A stretch of 64,000 nucleotides of DNA from Obelidium mucronatum (Eukaryota; Chytridiomycota; Chytridiomycetes; Chytridiales; Chytriomycetaceae): contig JAIVFH010000115.1 of assembly GCA_025765595.1 (NCBI GenBank), positions 36,407 to 100,406 on the forward strand, written 5' to 3'. Both the position numbers and the translations under genes were made by a program. Shown in pieces: positions 1 through 12,047 of this stretch. The notes below the pieces were generated by a model. That model saw only the letters and a program-made list of their open reading frames with translations. It was not told the DNA's origin and made no database searches. The first letter of the stretch is position 1, and each line of letters opens with the position of its first letter.

Positions 1-1950
1 ACGTTGCAGACAATCCGACGATTCGAATCATGCTTTGACTAGTCTCCACTTGCCGCTGCGTTCTGGCAACGATGCTTTCAATGACGCTTCCACGGTCTTC
101 GTGAAGCAAGTGAACTTCATCAATAATCAAAAGCCGCACTTTCTGTGAGAGTTCAGTGTCTCCGGTTCCCTTACGGGTGACGACATCCCACTTTTCAGGC
201 GTTGTAACAATCATTTGTGTGGCTGCGATTTCAGCTTTCGTCAACTGCATATCACCTGACAGCGATTTTAACAAGGAGTTACGGGCAAGTAGGTTTACAT
301 ACCGGTCAATTCTTTCACAGTCAGTCCCAAGCCCCCCTCTGCTTCGCTACCACCCAATCGCTTTGAAAACTTGGCAACTACTTCAGCTGCCAACGCTTTC
401 ATTGGAGCCACATAAACAATCTTGAATTCATTCTTCATAATGAAACCATGTCTTCGATGCTGTCCGATACATCTCAAAATCGTCAACATGGCTACATCCG
501 TCTTACCGGCACCAGTGGGTGCACACACGAGCATGTTTTCGTTGGTTTCGAAGGCGACTGGGAATACGATACTTTGCACTCTATTCAATGACTTGTATCC
601 CTTGTATGCTTTTTGGGCCCAGGGTTCGAATGAGGTGCAGAGAATTAAGGATTCTTGAGCGCGTTTAGGCGCCACTTTTGCAACGGGGATGGTGATTTCT
701 TCGTATTCTTGGTATTCTTCACGCGTTGATCCGATCGGCAATGCCGATTTTGTGGCGTAAGCAGAAATGCTGTTGGTATCGGCAGCTTGATAAACATTCG
801 GGTATTTGACAACAGGGGCGCTTTGGAAAGTCTGATTTTGTCGTGAGTTGGAAATGTTTCTTTCAAGGACTACTACATACTGGGTTGGATATTCCTGTAC
901 TCGACGCTCCAGCCAACAATTGTTCTTCTCTGGCTCTTTTCAGCTGTTCAACATCGAAACCCAAAAGATTGGCAGATTCGGCAACAGTGCTTTCGCCTTT
1001 GGCATAGTCAAGGGAGAATCAGTGGCAATGGAACTTGTCTTGAATTATTCCATACCTTCTGTCATCTTGGCTCTTTTCTTTGCATCTTTTCTCTGCCTTT
1101 TTAGCTCCTGCTTTTCTGATTCCGACATGACCGTAACTTGGGCGCCGTATTGTGGCCTGAAGGGTTGTTTTGATGATCCAGATGGTTTTGAAGATGCATT
1201 CGGATCGGACTGGCTCTACAACAAGGAATATTCGAATAAGCAGAAATTGAAGAAAGGAAGGAAGCATACATTCGCAACAATGTTTGTGATGATGTCTTTG
1301 CGGTGCAGCAGCAGTTCAGCAACAAAGTCCATGTTGCCATATCCAAGAGAATCAAGCAGGACACTTTGGATCTCGTCATCTGCAAGTGCGGTCAGTGCTA
1401 GTCAGGACCGAAAGACAAAGAACCTCCTTGCGGATCGCGCAGCGTCGTGAAGATCTGAGTGCACAGCGCCAGGGGCGACAGCGCGCCGGCGTCGGCGAAC
1501 GCCGCGAGGTGTTCTTCGCACTTTCTGCGTGTGGCGGTTAGCGTCGCGGCGGCGGCTTGCTGACTAATCACCTCAGCAGCCAGTCGCGGTCGAAAGCTTC
1601 GGCGACGCGCCGCTGTTTGCATTCGTCGGCGCGGCTTCGCGGTCAAACTGCGACTGCAGCGTGCGCGCAAAGGCATCGTCGTCGTCGTCGGTGTCGTTCT
1701 CAGTGGCGACTTCATGATCTTCTTCTTCTTCTTCGTCTTCTTCTTCTTCTCGTTCTTCAACCTTCTTTCGCCCAAACTGAAGCGGCGAATTGAATTCAAT
1801 CCCAAACCCAAATTCTTCCTTTTCTTGGTCGTCTTTCGGCTCGTTGCTTTCGATGCGCTTCTTGAAGGCTTCAACAACGCTTTCGCTCCAAAAACTGTGA
1901 AACTCGTCAAACGACGAAAGCGTCTTTTGCGCGAGGAGCTGTGTAAACAT
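1..1950 (-). CDS. ASCC3: ASCC3/Slh1-type Ski2-like RNA helicase, N-terminal part (runs off window start)
   Basis: This is a superfamily 2 helicase of the ASCC3/Slh1 type. In the known family it splits stalled ribosomes (RQT/ASC complex) or unwinds alkylated DNA. The first cassette shows the block [10 protein letters not shown], the Walker A motif [13 protein letters not shown] near 510-570, and further down [13 protein letters not shown] (DEVH box) and GLSAT (motif III) in bases 1-150. The N-terminal region (1950-1600) is acidic and low in complexity. An intron of 54 nt (1216-1269, GTATGC...TTGTAG) joins the segment ending [10 protein letters not shown] to a Lys/Arg-rich segment, and another intron follows after AKMTEG. 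I chose the start at 1950 (MFTQLLAQ); an in-frame ATG at 2073 is possible. The frame changes once near 1575-1640 without a clear intron, probably a single-base error in GC-rich sequence. Only about the first third of the usual ~2000-residue protein is here. It is divergent from the next gene. Confidence 0.9.
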
Positions 1951-2009
1951 GGATGGCTTTTTCTGATCTGTTTTTCTTTTGTGTTTTCTTTTGAAAGTAA
2001 CTTCACCAA

Positions 2010-3265
2010 ATGGACTTGACCACACATCATCGCATCGAGCCAGAGCAGTTGAGCAATTTATTAGTTTTTTCAATTATTTCATCGTAATAGTTTTAGTGGT
2101 CAGGTTCTTTGAAGTGCAAAAGGCACCTGGAAATCTACAAGCAATCAGATCTCGAATCGACGCCTTTGTTGAAAAGCATCAACGTGTTTCAGGACGAAGA
2201 GTAGTTTTAGTCACGGTAGTTTTCTATTTCTGTCGTTTGGGGTAATGGTCGGCAATGGGGTCAATCATGACCAGTTGACAGCCTCGAGATCCATCACGCC
2301 ATGTCTGAAAATCAAAATTCAACTTCAAATAGTCTGGCGGTACAACTGTTCCACTCGAATCTCAAACTGTTCGTTTCATCGATAACTTTTCTGCTGGAAC
2401 TCGTGGCTCGATTTCTACGGAGGTCTTTTTGGAAAGGGGTTATGCTGTCATCTTTTTGCACAGACAGTACTCTCTCCTGCCGTATTCCAGGCATTATTCT
2501 CACTCAAAGAATTGCTTCCTGGATTTCATGGTGGAAGATGGAAAGGGTGGAGTTTCGGGTGTGTTCCAGTTTCTTTGCATCATCAACTCTGCCAATTTGA
2601 GATTCGAACACCATTTTAGTCGCACCTCAATACACAACTACCATGCTTAAAGTATTGGAGAAATACAACACGGTGAAACGGGAAGGCCTCTTGGAAATGA
2701 TCAGCTTCGTCGACGTGAATGAATACTTGTTTCTTTTGCGCGAAATCACAGCAAGTCTCGCGAAATTAGAACAAAGGGCAATGTTTTATCTGGCGGCAGC
2801 TGTCAGTGACTTTTATATTCCATTGGGAAAGATGGTGCACCACAAGATTCAATCGGGCGATGGGCAACTACATCTTGAGTTGGACCAAGTTCCCAAAGTG
2901 TTGTCTCCGCTTGTGAAGGAATGGGCGCCTAAAGCCTTTGTAGTTTCATTTAAGGTGTGTCTATTTTTCGTCATTATCATTCAATTGCCTCCATGCCTCA
3001 ACTAACACGATAATTATGGCAGTTGGAAACAGATCCCTCAATTTTGATTCAAAAAGCCAAAGGCTCGCTTACAAGATACGGTCATCAAGCCGTTATTGGG
3101 AACATCTTGTCTACCCGCAAGCATCACGTCATTTTGATTACAAATGAAGAGGAAAAAGATGTTCGATTGACTCCCGCAGAAGTTGAACGTAATGTCGAAA
3201 TTGAAGAATCCTTCATTCCCGAATTGATATCCAGGCACGAAGAATGGATTTCAAATAAACTGTGA
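2010..3265 (+). CDS. PPCS: Phosphopantothenate-cysteine ligase (coenzyme A biosynthesis)
   Basis: The enzyme joins 4'-phosphopantothenate to cysteine in CoA synthesis (human PPCS, yeast Cab2). The segment RRVVLVT at 2195-2215 is spliced across an intron at 2216-2332 to SGGTTVPLE, recreating the family signature VTSGGT. Then come [27 protein letters not shown] near 2785, [10 protein letters not shown] and the conserved C-terminal blocks after an intron at 2955-3022 (VSFK|LETD), ending [17 protein letters not shown] further intron of about 45 nt probably lies near 2557-2603, because the frame changes between KGGVSG and NTILVAPQY. The first exon is not resolved: the frame is open from 2105 ([12 protein letters not shown]), and an ATG at 2010 is plausible but does not join it in phase with an obvious intron. 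Only about 60 bp separates it from the ASCC3 start, so the two probably share a promoter. Confidence 0.9.
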
Positions 3266-3376
3266 TTCTTTTTCGTGTCGGCATAACGTCGGGATGATTC
3301 AGACATCCAAAGAAGGAAAAAGATTATCTAAAATCAGTTGAATGACAATGAGTTATTTTGATTTACTTGTGCATAG

Positions 3377-3855
3377 ATGGCATTCTATTCAAAATACATG
3401 CCAAAAAACACCAGCAAATCAAAGCCACACTTACTAGTTTCCAGCGACTCGAGCACAGACGATGCATCTGAAACTGCATCTTCCGAAAATGCAGTCAATC
3501 CACTCATTCGACCGGTACTCAAAACAAAAAAAAAAACACAAGCTGGTTCTTTTCTCTGAAAAAACTGTTTTGTTGCAAGAACTTTGCCCATCTAAAGCTA
3601 CCTTTGGGACCGCCACTCGTTTTAGGAAAACTAGGAAATCGCACTATCGAAGTCTGTCCAGCAATCCACCGCTATTTACGTAGTTATCAATGCGATGGAG
3701 CTGCGTTTTTGTTCAACCACTATGCGAATGGGAAAGGAGGACTGCTTTGTGATGATATGGGTCTGGGAAAAACTATCCAGGTGATTGCATTTCTATCCGC
3801 CGTTTTGGGTGAGTTTTTTCCAACAGTTGTCGACCTTAGCAAGCTGAACACGCCC

Positions 3856-3891
<36 letters not shown>

Positions 3892-6565
3892 CACTAGGAA
3901 AAATTGGACACCCAGAAGAAAAAAACACGAGAAAAGCATTACACCGAAGCGGCCGCCTCGACCCCGCAAAAGTCTTTCGCGCTCTCATTGTCTGTCCCAC
4001 ATCCGTCATTTACAACTGGGAACGCGAATTCGAGACTTGGGGATATTTCTCAACTGGAATCTATCATGGAACAAGCCGAAAGGAAACTCTTGGGAAAGCA
4101 GCGAACGGGCTGCTGGAAATCACAATCACTAGTTTCGCGACAGCTAGGAATTATCAACATGAGTTGGATCCGATCCTTTGGTCTTGCATTATTGTAGATG
4201 AAGTGCATCAACTGAAAGGTGAGACTCGGGAAAGTTATTTTTATCTGGCTCAAACCATTTTACCCTCGACTTGCAAAAAAAAAAAAAAAAAGAATCCACC
4301 TCACAAACCACACAAGCAATGAAATCCTTCACAAACGTGAAATCACACTTCGGTCTCACAGGAACAGCAATCCAAAACAACTACAAAGACCTCTGGTGTG
4401 TCCTGGATTTCTGTAACCCCGGATCCGTTGGCTTGGAACCCCATTTTGAGAAATCTATATCAATTCCACTGAAACGGGGCCAAGCGTTTGATGCAACCAA
4501 ACGTGAAATTGCGGAAGCAAGAAGAATTGCGGCAAAGTTCCGGGAACTTGTGTTGAAGCAGTTTATGTTACGTAGGACAAAAGCGTTGATTGCGCATCAG
4601 TTGCCCAAGAAGGAGGATAAGATTGTGTTTTGTCCAATGAGTTCGAGTCAGAAAGTTGCTTATAGTAACTTGCTTCAGAGTGAAGACTTTCAGTTGTTGA
4701 TTCGGAAAGATGAGCGTTGTGATTGTCTGGAGGCGCAGTTGAGTTCTTCTTTTTTTCCGCTAACGGTTATTTTTCTTTTTTCTCCGATGCTAAAATGTGG
4801 AATGTTTAAGATTAAACTTGTCTCTTACGCGTGGCAAGTGCTGCTACTCGCGGAATAGCGAAAATGTCCCAATCGGTGTAAGTGTCCCAGAAAAAAAAAA
4901 GGCGAATCCCTAATTTTTGCTTGAAAGCACACAATATTGCCTGCACTCGTTACTCTTCAAAAAGTTTCAAATCATATTGCTCTCATAATGCCTGGTTCGT
5001 CTCTCTATCGCGTTTCTAATAGGTTGCCATAACACTGTTGTTTTTTAAGACCAGGCTGATCCGAATGACAAACAAGTAAAAGATAAAAAGCTCATTAAAT
5101 ACGCGTTTCCCGAAGTATCAGACGCAGAATCACCGAGAATGACGTGGATAAATATGCGGAACCCAGAGTTTTGTGGAAAATGGAAGGTGAAAAGGAGTCA
5201 AATAGTAGTTTCAAACCCTTGATGCCGCCCCCCCAAACCTTTCCCCCCTCCCACTTAGGTTCTTGAAAAACTCTTGGAAATCTGGAAGAAACTCAACTCC
5301 AAAGTCCTACTCTTCAGCGCGAGTGTGAAGCTACTCAACATGCTGGAAATATTGATGAGTGACAAGTCCTACTTTTACAGCCGTTTGGATGGCAAAACGC
5401 CGATTTCGGATCGCCTTGAAATCGTTGATAGGTTCAACAATGACCCGAAACAGTTTGTGTTCTTGATTAGCACAAGAGCGGGGGGTGTTGGTCTGAATTT
5501 GACGAGTGCCAATGTGGTGGTTATATTTGATCCAAATTGGAATCCAAGTCACGATTTGCAAGCACAGGATCGAGCGTTCAGAATTGTAAAAAATGAGAGA
5601 TCATTTCTCTTTTTTTCTCAAAGCCTCGTTTCACTGAAGTCTTCGATTTTTTTTTCGGACAAAACTTCAGGGACAACAACGAGATGTGAGCGTGTACCGC
5701 TTAATTGCTGCAGGATCTCTAGAAGAAGTGATTTACGGGCGACAAGTATACAAACAGCAGCAAGCGCAAATCGGGTACGAAGCGAGTGAAGAACGCCGCC
5801 TCTTTTCTGGTGTTCAAGGAGATAAGAATAAGAAGGGGGAATTGTTTGGCCTGGAAAACTTGCTCACTGTTTACAACGACTCGGATGTGATTACAAAACT
5901 GATTATCGATAAGCTGGAGAAGGCGGAATCAAAATTCTTGGTACAGGGAAGGCAAGTTGTGGTTAGTGGAGTGGAGATTGTCGATATGATTCCGCCACAA
6001 GGTGTTGAGGAAGAAGACGACGCTTGTCTGGAAGGTGAAGGCGAGACAAGCTCAGCAAGCAAAAAGCGTAAAACAAGCGATGCCGCAGATGATGAAACGA
6101 CTGAGATTATGAAGGCTTTCAAAGGTTCGATTCACGCGTTTTTTTTTGGAAAAAATTCAATTAAACCAAAGTCGTCCTTCTCAAGATTGTACTGAAGACG
6201 AAAGAGCCGTGTTGGCGAAACGCGAGAGGGATGCAGTCTCGGCTATTTTAACAGGACATGATATCGCATACACCCACGTGAACTCTGAGATTTTGGGCTC
6301 GTCAAAAGCAGAGAGACTTATTACGAAAGATGCAATTCACGCTCTGGAAACCGGTCAATCTACTCAGGAAGCGGTTTATGGTTTCGCACCGGAAGATGAT
6401 GCTGGAGATGAAGGTGCAATTACAGAAGAAGTGCGGAAGTCGGTTTTGATGGCTATGGCGGCACATCAACATATATCGGTGACGGAGTTTGCAGAATTTG
6501 TTCTAAGATCTTCGCGAGAAGAGCGTGAGCTTATGTTGGAAAAGTTTAGGGCGAGTTTGCATTAA
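3377..6565 (+). CDS. ERCC6L2: SNF2-family helicase, ERCC6L2 type
   Basis: A Snf2/Rad54-like ATPase closest to ERCC6L2, a family linked to DNA repair and nuclear transcription-coupled processes. After a short Ser-rich N terminus and an intron (from about 3513) come [10 protein letters not shown] and [18 protein letters not shown] (motifs Q and I), then [12 protein letters not shown] (Ia), [10 protein letters not shown] (motif II as DEVH, near 4190), [11 protein letters not shown] (III), [19 protein letters not shown], a helicase C half with [15 protein letters not shown] (V), and [20 protein letters not shown] (VI) split by an intron. The C terminus near 6260-6320 carries [16 protein letters not shown], which matches the HEBO motif typical of ERCC6L2. 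At least seven introns are needed. One holds a run of 33 C's, one a run of 17 A's. All catalytic motifs are present and I see no frame break that introns cannot explain. Confidence 0.92.
3857..3889. repeat. Poly-C tract (33) inside an intron
   Basis: Uninterrupted C run a few bases before the acceptor (CACTAG) of the ERCC6L2 intron that begins GTGAGTT near 3810. A second, shorter C-rich stretch lies at about 5228-5250 in another intron of the same gene. Confidence 0.95.
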
Positions 6566-6759
6566 ATTATGTAATATATTATGTTTTTATTTCATCGAGA
6601 TCCCTCTGTGTGAATAGTTCTTTTAAAACGCCATTGCTTTATCCAGCCACTTTGACTGCAATCCTGGCTGAATTCCCAGTACAAGTTTGTTGGCCATAAA
6701 AATACCAATTGCGAGCGCTATCAGAAAAAAAGCAGTGTCAGAGGCATCAATCGAGACAG

Positions 6760-8747
6760 TTATCTCCTACCCATCGCCATTTGAATCATATCTGTTCCGA
6801 ACGACATTCCATCTGAAGTTTCTTGAAAAATCTTGATTGCGCTTTTGACTCCCAAAGCGCCCGGTCCCAAATATTGCATGGCAGCCAAAATGAAGGCAAC
6901 TTGGATTTCATTTGTCAATCTAGCCATCAAATTCGCGATAATCGCCATTCCAAAGGAAGCGACACCCGCCGCCTCCGTCGACGGCAAGTAATTTCGACAG
7001 ATTGTGAAGATGACAAAACTGGCTGTTGTGGCAATCATCATTTTCCAAACCTGTGTTCGATGTGGTGTTAGGTTTACGATTCCAGCGATGCTGAACTGTG
7101 AAAAGAAATAACAATTCAGGGGTACATAGAATGATGTAGTGTGTCTTATGATTTACCAAGATGGATAAAAGAAGCCGATCCCACGTTAATTGCATCACAG
7201 AGGAAAAATCTGTAGGACAGTTGGCTGTCGCCGTCACTCCAAAAGATGGATTTTCCAATCCGGCAATAGTCAATATAAACACACCCAATCGTGACCCTAT
7301 CGAGATACCGTATCCCAGCTTTAGGGCTCGAATAAAGCTTTGAAACATTCGGACAGACCCAGCAACTAATCAAAAAAAATTGGGTTCAGATATAGATACC
7401 AATCAGCAAGTCGCGTTACCTGGGTTATCATTCAGTTCCAGCATACCCAATGTTATTTGGGTTCCAGGGAACAAACGAATCAACGACGCCAAACCAAACA
7501 CAGATTGACATACAGGAGTTCCATTAAAGATACCCAAATCATCCACGCTTGTTCCCGGGAAGATATACGGATAATTTCCAGGCCAGAGTCGTTGGATCAC
7601 ATGCGCTGCTGCAGACATTATCATTGCCACGAGTAATTCAGGGACTCCCTGTGATGATGTCTTTTCTAGGTACTGAATATACCAACCACTGAATCCACCC
7701 AGAAGAAATCCAAGAATTCCATCGCCCGCGGAGCCACCGTAATTCAGAACTGATATCGTGGATGCTTGAATTGCACATGTAAGAGGACTTGTAATATACT
7801 TGTAAGTGTGTTGCTTGGAAGCGATTGCATCAAGTTTGTTGAGAATCTCTTGCAGCTCGAAGTCTGTTTGAAGCTCAAAGCCCGTTGTTCGTGGAATCCC
7901 CTTCAGTTTCGGCGAATATGGAATGTTGGGAGGTCCAGCAGGTGTGGTGGATGTGGAATGCCGTTGAGGGAGATGATCTAAATCTACAGTATGAAAATCA
8001 CCCGTACTTTCTCGTTTCAAAGGAGCTGGAGGTAGTGGGACAGGTTGTGGCGCCATTTCGCAGATATCCAGAGCCAATCGGTCCACATCATACACCTTGC
8101 CCACTTGAATTTTCTAAAAATATTAGTTAGAGAATTCGTTCTTCCGTTCCATACCGTCTACACTGCTCTCCAGCGAAATGAAGTGCGTCCTTGTCGGATG
8201 AGCAACTGTGCCATCACCGATACTTATTATAAGAATCTGCGGAAGGCATTGTATCGACGTAGGAACTTTCAAAACGTCTCCGACGTTGATGACAATGTGG
8301 GGAATCCTTGTCAAAGGTGCCCCATAACTAATTTGGAGTTTTCAGTCTTCAGAATAAGATCTCAAGATTCCAAGAGTCTCACCGAAATAGCAGCTGCGCA
8401 ATTCCATATATAATCGCCGCTTCTTTTGTATCCGCCGAATATTTTCCACACACTGTCCGACCTTCACTAGGCTTCCAAATTTGTCTTTGCAAAGGTCGCG
8501 ACCCAAACATTTGGGACATGCTGGTCAGCGATTGAGAAAGCCGCGCCATGCTAGAAGACGATTTACTTTCGGGCTCTGGTTTTCCTTTGTGAAGCTCGGT
8601 GTTATGAGCTGCTTTTACAATCAGATTCAAGGTGTGGGCCTTCGAAAACACGGTACCCTCTTTGCTGCCTCCTTCTGCATCGACAGTTATATCTTCTTCT
8701 GATATGCGTTCTTCGTTCAGCTTTGCATATTTTGGCAGAGGGGACAT
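6760..8747 (-). CDS. ThrE/Prm10-like multipass membrane transporter
   Basis: Resembles the threonine/serine exporter (ThrE, DUF1212) family, whose fungal members include yeast Prm10. The N-terminal ~115 residues are Ser-rich and cytosolic-looking. They are followed by IIYGIAQLLFRYGAPLTRIP and SIGDGTVAHPTRT, which match the conserved cytoplasmic half of ThrE, and a linker (VYDVDRLALDICEM). After a stretch containing LQEILNKLDAI come hydrophobic segments: ILGFLLGGFSGWYIQYLE, a helix with ELLVAMIMSAAAH, and FPGTQITLGMLEL. The C-terminal exon (7041-6760) holds two or three more helices. Introns are needed between about 8379 and 8314, between about 8123 and 8104, near 7403, and near 7150-7041. The gene converges with ERCC6L2 (195 bp apart). 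Substrate is not inferable; the family name rests on the membrane architecture and these blocks. Confidence 0.7.
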
Positions 8748-8810
8748 CTTCTCAGATCTTTGCTGGATTTACAAGGTTTGACAGTTTGACTTTTTTCAAT
8801 ACATTTAAAT

Positions 8811-9480
8811 CTATATTTTGCAGCTATTAACTATAATAGTCGCGTCAGAGATTCTAAATCGACTCAGCCTCTTCTCTTCTTTCGCAGCTTCGTTTCGCCA
8901 TTGAGCGTGTAACGACAGTTTCATGCCAAACAAAACCGCCACAACCAAGTTCATGGTGCAACTATAAATTGCTGTTACAACATTGAAGATAATTCCGTAT
9001 TTGGCTTTTGGCACTGTAAAGTATGTTGCGATATTTATGATCCACAATGGAATCATGAGAATGCACAGCCCTGTTGAAACGACGCCAAACTTTGCAATAA
9101 TTAAAAACTTGGGATCAGTTTCCTCAGAATCATCGACACGTGTTCGACGGAGGAAGGAGACAAAGCAGGTCAGGAATATCGTGTCAAACCCCATCAGTAT
9201 GATAGTGCAGAGAATCTGACTGCACTGATACCAGAAAAACTCGCTGTGTCCACCATTTTTTGTGTTGAATATACCGGGGTTGATTGCCTTGCAGATTGCA
9301 AGCATGGCGGGTATCCTCAGGCGGGATGGGGAGTAGTGATTCTGCTGGAAATAAAGAGAATTGAGTATCCAATAATTTTTTTGTTATCATGGTTCAAATG
9401 TCAAAGTTTACCCAGCTCGCATGGCCCAATTGATGATTTGCCTATCTAATGACACGGCGTCTTGGTGTATTGTACAATTG
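8811..9480 (-). CDS. Multipass membrane protein, 5' end unresolved
   Basis: From MLAICKAINPG at 9305 to the stop at 8811 it encodes about 164 residues with three strongly hydrophobic segments (around ILCTIILMGFDTIFLTC, GLCILMIPLWIINIATYF and AIYSCTMNLVVAVLFGM), separated by short charged loops, and a Lys/Arg-rich tail. An intron at 9345-9411 (donor GTAAAC, acceptor TTCCAG) can join this to an upstream open segment reading into ATNCTIHQDAVSLD, with no stop but no ATG as far as about 9545, so a further 5' exon is likely. The coding region may reach into the promoter of chitinase 1, which is divergent. I do not recognise the family. A fungal seven-helix or tetraspan-like sensor is possible, but it does not align by eye with the two seven-helix genes at 12-14 kb. 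Confidence 0.5.
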
Positions 9481-9584
9481 GTAGCCAACAGGCTGAAGTT
9501 TACAATTAATCTGCCTGTACTTCTGTGAAATTCAATTACATTTGTTGGAAAATTTCATCCGGCTTGACACTGTCGTTTGATTGC

Positions 9585-9610
9585 GTGACTTGTCTTGTGA
9601 CGTATGTCAC
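9585..9610. promoter_or_regulatory. Paired TGAC...GTC elements upstream of chitinase 1
   Basis: GTGACTTGTC at 9585-9594 is followed at once by the dyad GTGACGTATGTCAC at 9597-9610. The decamer recurs upstream of chitinase 3 (reverse complement) and, with one change, chitinase 4, at similar distance to the ATG. Function is inferred; a bZIP-type site is one possibility. Confidence 0.45.
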
Positions 9611-9670
9611 GAGACCCGCGCCTCCCAAAAAGACTTAAATTGAGACATGCAACGCCGTATACTCCCCAAG

Positions 9671-11936
9671 ATGCTTCTCTCCACACTTGCCACTATCATT
9701 GCTGGCGCACTTACCTGTGTGCAGGCAGCCCCAGCTCCCAGAGCCTCCGCAAACAAGATCATTGGATACCATGGTACGTTTGATGTCCAAAGAGGAAGTT
9801 TCTCGATGTGTTCTTACCGTTTCGTCTATCAGAGTCTTGGTACTGGTATGACAACGGCAACCAACCAATGCAGTTTACTCCCGAGTTGACTTCGAAGTAC
9901 ACTCACATCAACTATGCGTTCGCCACCATTCACTACCACACTGCCACAAAGCAGGTAAGGCGCAACAGCGAAATTGACACTTGCAGTCATTTCTTACTTC
10001 ATCATTTCAGTTCTATGTTGGATTCACCGATGCTTGGGCTGATTACCAAAGTTCCCCGGGAATCAGCGCTCCAGCGGAGTGCTTCAAAGTCCCTGTGTCC
10101 CAGCAATGTACCGGAGGAGGTGTTTCTTTGGTTCCATACATTGGTGCCAACGGAACTTGCCCAGACAAGGGCTGTTACAACCCATCTGGTGCCCCAGGAG
10201 CACCCCGTAAGCCGCAATGTGAGGCTGTCTTGGACTCCCAGGGTCTTCAATACGACTGGACCACCACCCCACCTTCTCCATACATCTGTGGTCACTACGC
10301 GTACGTTATGAACAAGGTCAAGAAGGCGAACCCAGGATTGAAGTTCCTGATCTCCATTGGTGGTTGGTACGACTCCAACTTGTTCTCTGCTGCTACAGAG
10401 CCACAGTACATTGACAAGTTCGTCACGTCAATTGTCGAGTTCGTCAAGTTCTTTGGATTTGATGGTGTCGACTTTGACTGGGAATACCCAGGATGGGAAC
10501 ACGGAGGATCCCCACCATTCGCCGGTGGTGCTGCCGGAACTGGAGACGCAGAAGCAATGACTGACTGCTCCAAGAAGACTTGTGGATACCCAGCCCGTAC
10601 CAACGACATGGCCAAGTTCAACGCCATGGTCACCAAGGTCCGCACTGAGTTCAAGAAGCTTGGAAAGAACTCGTCTGGACGGGACTACTTGATCTCTATG
10701 GCTGCTCCAGCTGGTTACGACAAGATGAACAAGTTGGACATCAAGACTATTTGCCAACAGCTCGACTTTATTAACATTATGACTTACGACATTCACGGAC
10801 CATGGGACCCAGTGACCAACCACCAAGCCGCTTTGTATGACAACACCCCAGCCGAATTCCAAGACAAGTCCATCCCAGCCACTTCTGTTGACTACGCGGT
10901 TTCCTACTGGATCGACAATGGATGCCCAGCAAACCAAATCGTTGTTGGAGTTCCATTCTATGGACACGCTTGGGAGGCTCCAAAGGGTAACTCCAACGGT
11001 CTTTACCAACCAGGAAAAGCCGCGCCTGAAGCAGTCACCGCCAAGAAGAACTTTAAAGATATTACTGCTTCGGCAGCTGTTACGTACTGGGACGACAAGG
11101 CTCAAGCCAGTTATGCGTACGACGCTGCGAAAAGCGTGTTCTGGTCATACGACAGTCCCCAAGCCATCTCCACCAAAGTTGGCTATGCCGCTCAAAGAGG
11201 ACTCGGAGGGTTCATGGTTTGGCCAGTTGCTGGAGATGACTCCAAGGGTACGTTGCTCAAGGCTTTGACGGGTCCAGGTATCACCCCACCACCACCACCA
11301 TCCTCCTCCCAAACCGCTGCATCCAAGAGCACCACTACCACCACCACTGCCACCACTGCTGCCCCGACTACTACTACTACCACTACCACGACCAAGGCCC
11401 CAACAACTACTACAACTGCGGCTCCAACCACCACCACCACTACCACTACCACTGCTGCTCCAACCACCACAACCACTACCACCACCACTACTGCCAACCC
11501 AACTACCACTGCCGCTCCAACTACCACTCTTGCATCTGACTGCTACCCAGCCTGGTCTGCTGCTACTGCTCCATACATCCAAAACGCAAAGGTGTCATAC
11601 GCTGGTTCTAACTACGTCGCCAAATGGTGGTCTGGTCCAACGGATCTTCCAGGCAAAGCTGACTCTTGGAACCTTGTTGGCACATGCGGGAGCGGCCAAA
11701 CCACCACTACAACAACTACAACCACCAAGGTCGTCCCAACCACTACTACTACTACTACCACTACTTCCAGCGTGCCAACTACTACTACCACCACCACTAC
11801 TTCCAGCGTGCCAACTACAACAGCTAGTGGGTCCCTTGTTGGCCAGCCATGTACCCAGTCCAGCTCAATTTGCTCTGCTGGAACCAAGTACTACTGCCAA
11901 GTCAACACTTGGATCATCTGGTATGTCGGATGTTAA
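9671..11936 (+). CDS. Secreted GH18 chitinase 1 with CBM5/12-like and Cys-rich C-terminal modules
   Basis: Endo/exo-acting family 18 glycoside hydrolase expected to cleave beta-1,4-GlcNAc chains outside the cell. The start at 9671 (MLLSTLATIIAGALTC) gives a signal peptide cleaved near AQA/APAP and matches the MLLS starts of the three paralogues. Introns lie at 9774-9832 and 9955-10010. The catalytic barrel carries FLISIGGWYDSNLFSA and FDGVDFDWEYPG (DxxDxDxE complete). After PPPPP comes a long Thr-rich linker (about 11310-11530), probably O-glycosylated. It is followed by a Trp-rich module with the CBM5/12 pattern (DCYPAWSA ... YVAKWWSGPTDLPG ... WNLVGTC), a second Thr linker, and a ~35-residue Cys module (GQPCTQ ... 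CSAGTKYYC ... WIIWYVGC) ending the protein. That last module is shared with chitinases 3 and 4. Antisense Val-rich open frames over the linkers are composition artefacts. Confidence 0.95.
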
Positions 11937-12047
11937 GCGACGGTTACTTTTTTACGATTTTAAGAGGAGGGAAGGACATAATACTTTAAATTCAAAACTA
12001 TGATGGCAAAGAAATAAAAGTGCATGCGCTGCTTGTTTATGTCCTTT

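Noticed and set aside
1398..2030. Basic Lys/Arg-rich 210-residue frame in the ASCC3 5' region
   Set aside because: Mostly the shadow of the acidic Asp/Glu run; only its last ~60 residues may be real, as continuation of ASCC3 after a frame break.
10428..11105. Antisense 225-residue frame in chitinase 1
   Set aside because: Overlaps the strongly conserved GH18 barrel on the other strand and has no conserved content.
11192..11887. Antisense Val-rich open frames over chitinase 1 linkers
   Set aside because: They mirror ACC/ACT threonine codons of the linker; same effect at 62584-62922.
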